Positions 13,237 to 19,246 of a stretch of 24,043 bases of DNA are shown piece by piece. The stretch comes from an uncultured Collinsella sp. (GTDB lineage: Bacteria > Actinomycetota > Coriobacteriia > Coriobacteriales > Coriobacteriaceae): contig UQJA01000017.1 in NCBI GenBank assembly GCA_900541285.1, forward strand, positions 1 through 24,043, read 5' to 3'. Every line of letters starts with the position of its first letter. Within the stretch, counting starts at the first letter, position 1. The notes below the pieces were generated by a model, which was given only the letters and a program-made list of their open reading frames with translations, was not told the origin of the DNA and did no database searches. Made by a program: the position numbers and the translations under genes.

Positions 13237-14385
13237 CTACTCGTCGTCATCATCGAGCATGGCGGAACCATCGATGGCGTAAAGCTCGTCAAACTCCTCA
13301 GGCGCAGGCTGATCGGTCAGCTCGACCTCGGACGGAGCATCGTCATCAAACTCAAGCCCGCAGGCAAGGCGGACCTTATGCTCAATCTCGTCGGCGCAAT
13401 CGGGGTGTTCGCGCAGGAACGCCTTGGCGGCCTCGCGACCGTTGCCGAGCTTGTCCTCGCCATAGGCAAACCAGGAGCCCATCTTCTTGCAAATGCCGCA
13501 CTCGACAGCCATGTCCAGAATCGAGCCCTCCTTAGAGATGCCCGTACCGTACATGATGTCGAACTCAGCAGAACGGAACGGAGCTGCCACCTTGTTCTTA
13601 ACGACCTTGGCGCGCACGCGGTTACCGATAACCTCATCCTTAAGCTTAATGCTGTCGATGCGGCGAATGTCGATACGCACCGAAGAGAAGAACTTAAGGG
13701 CGCGGCCGCCCGTCGTGGTCTCGGGGTTGCCGAACATGACGCCGATCTTCTCTCGCAGCTGGTTAATGAAGATGCATGTCGTGTTGGACTTGGACAGCGA
13801 GCCGGCGAGCTTGCGGAGCGCCTGACTCATCAGACGAGCTTGCAATCCGACCGTGGTATCGCCGATCTCTCCCTCGATCTCGGCACGCGGGGTCAGCGCG
13901 GCGACGGAGTCAACAACGATGGCATCGATGGCGCCGGAACGCACGAGCATGTCAACAATCTCGAGCGCCTGCTCGCCCGTATCGGGCTGAGAAATGAGCA
14001 CCTCGTCGATATCCACGCCGATACGCGCGGCATACGTGGGATCGAGCGCATGCTCGGCATCGATAAATGCCACAACGCCACCCATTGCCTGGGCCTCGGC
14101 CAGGATCTCGAGCGAAAGCGTCGTCTTACCGGAGGACTCAGGACCGTAAATCTCGACGATACGGCCACGCGGCACGCCGCCGATACCCAGCGCGGCATCG
14201 AGTGCCAGAGCGCCCGTAGGGATGGCCTCGACCTCGAGCTCGGGGCCACCGTCGCCGTACCTCATGATGGAACCCTGGCCGAATTTCTTCTCGATCTCAG
14301 CCTTGGTGGTGGCGATCATCTCATCGCGCTCTTTACCCGTCGTGCGAGCATGAACGGTACGTACGGGACCTGAATTCTTGGCCAT
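13237..14385 (-). CDS. recA: Recombinase RecA
   Basis: A 382-residue DNA strand-exchange protein and the trigger of LexA self-cleavage. Walker A is GPESSGKT (81-88), the ATPase segment is AIVVDSVAAL, and the L2 region is FINQLREKIGVMFGNPETTTGG. The C-terminus is acidic (ending MLDDDDE), as is usual. The reading frame extends seven codons further to 14406, but the ATG at 14385 has SD GAGGAGG eight bases upstream and begins with the family-typical MAKN. There is no intein. A sigma-70-type promoter with a perfect LexA box in its spacer lies just upstream. Co-transcribed with recX. Confidence 0.98.
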   Translation of the reverse strand: MAKNSGPVRTVHARTTGKERDEMIATTKAEIEKKFGQGSIMRYGDGGPELEVEAIPTGALALDAALGIGGVPRGRIVEIYGPESSGKTTLSLEILAEAQAMGGVVAFIDAEHALDPTYAARIGVDIDEVLISQPDTGEQALEIVDMLVRSGAIDAIVVDSVAALTPRAEIEGEIGDTTVGLQARLMSQALRKLAGSLSKSNTTCIFINQLREKIGVMFGNPETTTGGRALKFFSSVRIDIRRIDSIKLKDEVIGNRVRAKVVKNKVAAPFRSAEFDIMYGTGISKEGSILDMAVECGICKKMGSWFAYGEDKLGNGREAAKAFLREHPDCADEIEHKVRLACGLEFDDDAPSEVELTDQPAPEEFDELYAIDGSAMLDDDDE

Positions 14386-14415
14386 GAATAGCCCTCCTCT
14401 TAACAACCTGCATCG

Positions 14416-14444
14416 ATAATAAACGAACGGCTGTTCGTGGTCAA
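14416..14444 (-). promoter_or_regulatory. recA promoter
   Basis: On the minus strand: TTGACC (14444-14439), a 17-bp spacer, then TATTAT (14421-14416). Both boxes match five of six. The spacer is almost filled by a perfect LexA box. Confidence 0.82.
14424..14437. promoter_or_regulatory. LexA box in the recA promoter
   Basis: CGAACGGCTGTTCG is a perfect match to CGAAC-N4-GTTCG. It is located between -35 and -10, so LexA binding should exclude RNA polymerase. Confidence 0.9.
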
Positions 14445-14476
14445 CCGTTCAGATAAATCATATGCAGCCGACCTTT

Positions 14477-14536
14477 CCAAAACCCAACCAAAAGCCGACC
14501 AAACACTGACCAAATGCTTGACCATAAAGGGCCAAA
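14477..14536. repeat. 11-bp phased A-tract repeats upstream of recA
   Basis: CCAAA units recur with A-tracts starting at 14479, 14490, 14501 and 14512, exactly 11 bp apart. Two looser ones follow at 14526 and 14534. Tracts in step with the helix usually bend DNA. They lie about 35-90 bp upstream of the recA -35. The role is inferred. Confidence 0.6.
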
Positions 14537-14611
14537 TAAGAACAAGGCAGGCAAAAATACACCTATGAACAGCACAAACGCTAAATTCTTCTGAGGTCCC
14601 CATCTCCACAA

Positions 14612-14635
14612 TTAAGGGGCCCGGAGGCCCCTTAA
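14612..14635 (-). terminator. Probable terminator of the rnj-cinA operon
   Basis: A perfect 10-bp stem (TTAAGGGGCC with GGCCCCTTAA) and a 4-nt loop, located 7 nt after the cinA stop. The T-run is short (CTTAATTG) on the minus strand, so the call rests on position and stem strength. Confidence 0.65.
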
Positions 14636-14642
14636 AACACGT

Positions 14643-15179
14643 CTATTCCATAGAATCGAGCACGCAGACAATGCGACCCAATGCCTCCGTGACCGCATGG
14701 GCACGAACACACGAACGGTCGCCCTCATAGTGGCAGCGCACAGAGTCCACGACCGGCACTCCCCCATCGGCGGAACGATGTGCCCAGCCAATATAGAAAG
14801 TGCCAGCAGGATCGTCCTCAGTACCACCGCCGGGGCCGGCATAACCCGTTGCGCTCACTGCAATATCGCTCTGGTACAGCTCCAGCGAACCCGACGCCAT
14901 CTCGCGCGCAGTTTGATGCGACACCGCGGTGTAGCGGTCGAGCGTCTCCTGCTCAACACCCAGCACGCGATGCTTAATCTCATCGCAGTAGGTCACCGCA
15001 CCGCCACGCAGCACCGCCGAGGCGCCCGGGATATCCGCAATCGTCGAGGCGATCATACCCGCCGTCAGCGACTCAGCCGTCGAAACCGTCACACCCCGAG
15101 CGCTCGCGCGCTCGACGATATCGCGCGCCAGCTCCTCGTTATGTGCGGAAATCTGCTCAAAAGAGTCCGTCATACCCAC
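14643..15179 (-). CDS. cinA: CinA C-terminal domain protein (nicotinamide-nucleotide amidase)
   Basis: A stand-alone CinA C-terminal (PncC) domain of 178 residues, or 176 if the inner ATG is used. It deamidates nicotinamide mononucleotide in NAD salvage. Family marks are STAESLTAGMIASTIADIPGAS, spread over 33-54, then GGAVTYCDEIK, and the glycine-rich SATGYAGPGGG. The N-terminal molybdopterin-binding-like domain of full CinA is absent. The start is ambiguous: GTG at 15179 has AGG at 5 nt, while the ATG at 15171-15173 lies 11 nt from it. It is the last gene of the rnj operon, just before recA as in many bacteria, but a hairpin separates the two. Confidence 0.93.
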   Translation of the reverse strand: MGMTDSFEQISAHNEELARDIVERASARGVTVSTAESLTAGMIASTIADIPGASAVLRGGAVTYCDEIKHRVLGVEQETLDRYTAVSHQTAREMASGSLELYQSDIAVSATGYAGPGGGTEDDPAGTFYIGWAHRSADGGVPVVDSVRCHYEGDRSCVRAHAVTEALGRIVCVLDSME

Positions 15180-15185
15180 CAGGAC

Positions 15186-15824
15186 CTAGACCGAAAAGAC
15201 GATCTTGCGGCAGTTCCAGAAGTACTGGGCGCCCGAGATAACGGTCAAGACAACGGCAACGGCATACAGGAAGCGCGACACCGAGTAGATGCCGAGCGTC
15301 AGCGCCACCGGGCCAAGGTGCAAGCCGGCCATAGCAAAAACGCACAGGTAACCGCAGATGGAGACCATCGTGGTCGCCGTCTTGTACTTGCCGAGCTTAT
15401 CGGCCGCAACGACCACACCGGCCGCACTCGCGACCATGCGAAGGGCGCTCACCAGAAGCTCACGGAACAGGATAATGAACACGGACCACACGGTCACCGC
15501 GCCAAAATCCAAGAACAGCAGCAGGGCCGAAAACACGAGCAGCTTATCGGCGATGGGGTCCAAGAATTTACCGAAGTCGGTGATCTCGTTGCGCGAACGC
15601 GCCAGATAACCGTCGACCTTATCGGTGCACGACAGGATCACATACAGAATGAAGGCAGCGGCGGCGAGCGGGCCGTCGAAGATGCTCCAATCCGTACCGG
15701 CAACACTCGTGTGAGAAAGCGCCGACACGATCATGAACACCGGGATAAAAACGATGCGAACGCACGTCACGATGTTGGCGGGCGTCCAAACACTCGTCAG
15801 TTCCTTATTGCTCTCGTTTGCCAC
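15186..15824 (-). CDS. pgsA: CDP-diacylglycerol-glycerol-3-phosphate 3-phosphatidyltransferase
   Basis: A 212-residue integral membrane enzyme that makes phosphatidylglycerophosphate, the committed step to phosphatidylglycerol and cardiolipin. The CDP-alcohol phosphotransferase signature D-x2-DG-x2-AR-x8-G-x3-D-x3-D is complete: Asp68, Asp71, Gly72, Ala75, Arg76, Gly85, Asp89 and Asp93. Several hydrophobic helices surround it (about 16-35, 52-68, 95-115, 150-200). Start is GTG at 15824 with AGGAG seven bases upstream, and this SD overlaps the rimO stop codon (TAGGAG). Placed between rimO and cinA; pgsA-cinA-recA order is common in Gram-positive bacteria. Confidence 0.95.
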   Translation of the reverse strand: MANESNKELTSVWTPANIVTCVRIVFIPVFMIVSALSHTSVAGTDWSIFDGPLAAAAFILYVILSCTDKVDGYLARSRNEITDFGKFLDPIADKLLVFSALLLFLDFGAVTVWSVFIILFRELLVSALRMVASAAGVVVAADKLGKYKTATTMVSICGYLCVFAMAGLHLGPVALTLGIYSVSRFLYAVAVVLTVISGAQYFWNCRKIVFSV

Positions 15825-15833
15825 GATGCTCTC

Positions 15834-17183
15834 CTACTCCACAACATGGCCGATAAGCTCATAGCAGAAGCTATCGGTAAACTCGACGGTCAGAATATCG
15901 CCCACAGATGCCTCGCTGGCATCCAAGTGCACCGCGCCATCGGAATCGGGCGCCTGGAACCAAGCATGGCCGATCAGTTCGGCGCCGTCCTCGGTCTCCT
16001 CGATACCGTCGACGATCACCTGGGCGCGCTCGCCCACATGGGCCGCCGTGGCGGCAAAACCGAGCGACTCGGCCAGGTCCATGGCCTCCTGGGCGCGCTC
16101 GAGCTTGACCTCTTCGTCGACCTGTCCCTCCATCTTGGCGGCAAGGCTGCCCTCCTCACGCGAGTAGGCAAAGACGCTCGTGTAGTCAAACCCGACGGTG
16201 TCCATAAAGTCGATAAGGTCGCGGAACTCGTCGTCAGTCTCGGTCGGGAAGCCGACCATGGCCGTGGAACGAATCACGATGCCGGGGATGCGTTCGCGAA
16301 GATCGCGGAACAGATCCTCGAGCTCCTGGCGCGAACCGGAGCGACGCATAGCCTTGAGGATGCGCGCGTCGCAGTGCTGCACGGGGATATCGATATAGGG
16401 CAGCACCTCGGGCGTATCACGAATCGTCTCGATGAGCTCGTCGGTCATGCCCTCGGGCTGCAGGTAGAGCACGCGGACCCAGACGTTGTGCGGGCGCACG
16501 GCCTCGGCGACGGCACGCAGCAGCTGCGCCAGATTGCGCGGCGAGCCCTCGGCGACGTCTTCGTCGGCAAAGTCGGTACCCCAGATGCCCGTGTCCTGGC
16601 CGATCAGCACGATCTCGCGCACACCACCGGCAACCAGGTCGCGCACCTCGGAGATAATGCTCTCGGCATTGCGCGAGTGATAGCGGCCGCGGATGTAGGG
16701 GATCATGCAGAAGCTGCAGAAGCGGTTGCAGCCATCGGAAATCTTGACGTAAGCAACGGCGCCCTCGACAGTGCGCTTGACTTGCGGAATATAGGCAGCG
16801 ATCTCACGCTCGACACCCAGCACGCCATCGATGACCGCCACGATGCCGTCCTCCTCGTCAGCCTTCACAAAGGCAGCGACCTCGGGCAGCTCATCAGGCA
16901 GGTCGTCGCCATAGCGCGACGGCACGCAGCCGCACATGACGATGGGGCAAGAACGAACGCCGTCCTGAACCTCGTTGGCGAGCTCGAGCGTGGTCTCGAT
17001 GCTCTCGGACGTTGCGGAGGCGAGGAACGAGCATGTATTGACGATGGCGATATCGGCATCCTGCGGGTCGAATGCTTCCTCGTAGCCTGCGGCGGTCAAA
17101 AGAGAACGCATGCGGTCGGTGTCAACCTCGTTCTTAGCGCACCCGAGGGTGATGTAGAGCACGGAGCCCAACGGTGTATCCAT
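15834..17183 (-). CDS. rimO: Ribosomal protein S12 methylthiotransferase RimO
   Basis: A 449-residue radical SAM enzyme that methylthiolates the conserved aspartate of ribosomal protein S12. The N-terminal MTTase domain has cluster cysteines Cys15 (TLGCAKNEVD), Cys51 (NTCSFL) and Cys86. The radical SAM motif is Cys152, Cys156 and Cys159 (GCNRFCSFC), followed by MIPYIRGRYHSR, which is the RimO rather than the MiaB form. A C-terminal TRAM domain follows (about 375-447). The SD AAAGGA lies somewhat far (12 nt) from the ATG. The window thus holds both methylthiotransferases, RimO and MiaB, in separate operons. Confidence 0.95.
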   Translation of the reverse strand: MDTPLGSVLYITLGCAKNEVDTDRMRSLLTAAGYEEAFDPQDADIAIVNTCSFLASATSESIETTLELANEVQDGVRSCPIVMCGCVPSRYGDDLPDELPEVAAFVKADEEDGIVAVIDGVLGVEREIAAYIPQVKRTVEGAVAYVKISDGCNRFCSFCMIPYIRGRYHSRNAESIISEVRDLVAGGVREIVLIGQDTGIWGTDFADEDVAEGSPRNLAQLLRAVAEAVRPHNVWVRVLYLQPEGMTDELIETIRDTPEVLPYIDIPVQHCDARILKAMRRSGSRQELEDLFRDLRERIPGIVIRSTAMVGFPTETDDEFRDLIDFMDTVGFDYTSVFAYSREEGSLAAKMEGQVDEEVKLERAQEAMDLAESLGFAATAAHVGERAQVIVDGIEETEDGAELIGHAWFQAPDSDGAVHLDASEASVGDILTVEFTDSFCYELIGHVVE

Positions 17184-17210
17184 GTTGGAGAGCGGTCCTT
17201 TCGATTGATA

Positions 17211-17708
17211 TTAGCGGTAGTTGGTGAACTGCAGCGGCTGGCCGTAGTCCTGGTCGCGCAGGAACTGGATCACGGTCTGCAACGCGTCCTTCGAAGCAGA
17301 GGAAACACGCAGCTTGTCGGCCTCGATGGTCACCTTAACCTTGAGCTTTTGGTCCTTGATGTCCTTGTTGATCTTCTTGGCGGTCGCCTGGTCGATACCC
17401 TCGACGATATGGCCGAGCACGCGCACGGTGCCGCCCGATGCCGCCTGCGGCGCATCCCACGAGACAGCCTTGAGGTCGATGCCGCGCTTGATGAGCTTGG
17501 AGCTCAGCACGTCGACAATTTGTTTGGAGACAAAGTCGGCCGGGGCGTTGATCGTAAAGAGCTTGTCGCCCTTCGAAAGCTCGATCGTGGCACCGGAATC
17601 CTTAAGGTCATAGCGCTGGGAAATCTCGCGCGTGGTCTGCTGGAAGGCGTTGTCGACCTCTTGCATGTTGACCTCGGACACGACGTCGAAGCTGGAATCT
17701 TTAGCCAT
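17211..17708 (-). CDS. yajQ: YajQ-family nucleotide-binding protein
   Basis: A 165-residue member of the YajQ (UPF0234) family, two ferredoxin-like lobes. Some members bind cyclic di-GMP and others bind RNA or tRNA. Family marks are MAKDSSFDVVSEVNMQEVDN, then REISQRYDLKDSGATIEL, and FLRDQDYGQPLQFTNYR at the end. Length is normal. SD AAAGGAAAC precedes the ATG. It lies 26 nt after rodZ and 27 nt before rimO in the same operon. No GGDEF or EAL protein is in this window, so a c-di-GMP role here cannot be judged. Confidence 0.94.
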   Translation of the reverse strand: MAKDSSFDVVSEVNMQEVDNAFQQTTREISQRYDLKDSGATIELSKGDKLFTINAPADFVSKQIVDVLSSKLIKRGIDLKAVSWDAPQAASGGTVRVLGHIVEGIDQATAKKINKDIKDQKLKVKVTIEADKLRVSSASKDALQTVIQFLRDQDYGQPLQFTNYR

Positions 17709-17734
17709 GATGTTTCCTTTCGCGTACGAGCGGC

Positions 17735-19246
17735 TTAGTAGCTATCGTACGAATAGTCGGTAGAATCGCTGGGCGTCTGACCGTCAGTTGCGGTATCGGC
17801 GCCATCCGTGGACTGGGTATCGGTACCGTCGGTGGTGTCGGTACCATCGGTGGTGTCGGTACCATCAGAACTTTCACCATTCTCGGAATCAGACGTCTCC
17901 TTCTTGGGAACGGTGATCGTCACGCGCGCCACGCCCGAGGTCTTGGTATCGTAACGGACCTTTTCACCGTTCTTGGTAACGGTGACATCGGAAGGCTTGG
18001 ACGTGGTGATCTCGATTGAGGACTCGGGCGTGTACTCCTGCTCAAAGGGGCCAGTCGCCTGGGCGCCATAGACCGACTTGCCGTCGACCTTGACCTCAAT
18101 CCACGCGGTCTTTCCCTTGGCAACCGAGACCTTGACCTTCGTGACCTCGTTCTCTTCCTTCTTTGCCGTCGTCTTGGTAGCGTCCGAATCAGCCGACTCA
18201 TCCGTTGCCTCATCGGTGTCTTCGTCCTCGTCGACCGTTTCGGACTTCTTAGAAGATTTCTTACTCGTTGTCTTGGTGGCAGCGGGCGTCTCGGGCGTGG
18301 TCTCGGGCGCCGAGGAGCCGCAGCCGCGCAGAAGCACCACGATGAGCACAATCAACAGCAGCACAACGGCACCGATCCCGGCGTAAACGATACGCGGATC
18401 GAGCCCGTTGTTTTGAGGAGTACGTGATCCGCCGCGTCCACGACTGGAACTGCTGCGGCCGCCTCCCTGAGGCATACGACCGCGATTGCTATCGGAACGG
18501 CCGCGATAGCCGCCCTGGCTCTGAAGGCTGCGCTGACCCGAGCGGGGCGCAAGTTCACCGCGGCCTTGATAGCCACGCTGGACCGAACGCGGAGCCGAAG
18601 AGCGCTGGCCATACGGCTGTGATTGAGAGCGAAGACGCGGCGTCACCTGCGTGGTATCGGCATCCGCATAGCCACCGCGAGAGCGTCCCGTAGAGGCACC
18701 ACGGTAACCGCGATCGCAATAGCCGCCGTCGCCGTAGCCGGCACGAGGGTCACGCGCCACGCCGCGAGCAGCGGGAAGTGCACGGTCCTCGGGCATCGGC
18801 GTACTGCGGAACCGGTCACGCTGTGAGCGAATCTCCTCGCCCGAACCCGTCTCGGTAATATAACCGGCCTGCTGAGGACGCTGTCCATAGCGGGTCGAAC
18901 GACCGCCCTGAACCATCAGGAAGCGCCCGTTATCGACCGAGGAACGCGAATTGACGTAGCCGGCGGCGTCCTGAAAACGACCGCCCTGCTGCGACGTCTC
19001 GCGTTCGTATGCCATCAGGTCGTCAAAGTAGGCATTGACGACATCGCGCGGATTGAGGCCCAAAAAGCGAGCATAGCTCGAAATCATGCCCTGCGCATAG
19101 CCGCGCGGCGGCATCGAAGCAAAGTTACCGGTCTCGAAAAACTCGATGATCTGCGGCCTGATTTTGATGGTATTGGCGACCTGCTGAATGGAAAGGCCCA
19201 TTCGGCGACGCTGCTCGAGCAGCATGTCACCAAAGCGTGCAGCCAT
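17735..19246 (-). CDS. RodZ-like cell-shape protein with helix-turn-helix, membrane helix and DUF4115 tail
   Basis: A 503-residue bitopic membrane protein. Residues 1-80 form the RodZ-type helix-turn-helix (LSIQQVANTIKIRPQIIEFFETG, split over 18-40). Residues about 85-280 are a long linker rich in Arg, Gly, Ser and Gln. A membrane helix lies at 287-307. An outer Thr/Lys/Asp/Glu-rich linker leads to a DUF4115-like beta domain (about 370-447) and a tail of DGTDTT repeats (461-478). RodZ couples MreB to cell-wall synthesis. The long basic cytoplasmic linker is unusual in length. The ATG shares one base with the ftsK stop (TGATG), with SD GGAGGA inside ftsK. An equivalent gene (ymfM) precedes pgsA in Bacillus. 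Confidence 0.88.
   Translation of the reverse strand: MAARFGDMLLEQRRRMGLSIQQVANTIKIRPQIIEFFETGNFASMPPRGYAQGMISSYARFLGLNPRDVVNAYFDDLMAYERETSQQGGRFQDAAGYVNSRSSVDNGRFLMVQGGRSTRYGQRPQQAGYITETGSGEEIRSQRDRFRSTPMPEDRALPAARGVARDPRAGYGDGGYCDRGYRGASTGRSRGGYADADTTQVTPRLRSQSQPYGQRSSAPRSVQRGYQGRGELAPRSGQRSLQSQGGYRGRSDSNRGRMPQGGGRSSSSRGRGGSRTPQNNGLDPRIVYAGIGAVVLLLIVLIVVLLRGCGSSAPETTPETPAATKTTSKKSSKKSETVDEDEDTDEATDESADSDATKTTAKKEENEVTKVKVSVAKGKTAWIEVKVDGKSVYGAQATGPFEQEYTPESSIEITTSKPSDVTVTKNGEKVRYDTKTSGVARVTITVPKKETSDSENGESSDGTDTTDGTDTTDGTDTQSTDGADTATDGQTPSDSTDYSYDSY
17813..17866 (-). repeat. 18-bp tandem repeat coding DGTDTT in the rodZ-like gene
   Basis: Three successive 18-bp units, nearly identical at the DNA level, encode DGTDTT, DGTDTT and DGTDTQ (residues 461-478). 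In-frame units can expand or shrink by slippage without frameshift, so length variation between strains is likely. Confidence 0.75.

Noticed and set aside
14697..17738. A 1013-codon plus-strand open frame opposite cinA, pgsA, rimO and yajQ
   Set aside because: It is antisense to four well-recognised genes, has no known domain and a low-complexity charged composition. It is open because of codon bias of the true genes.
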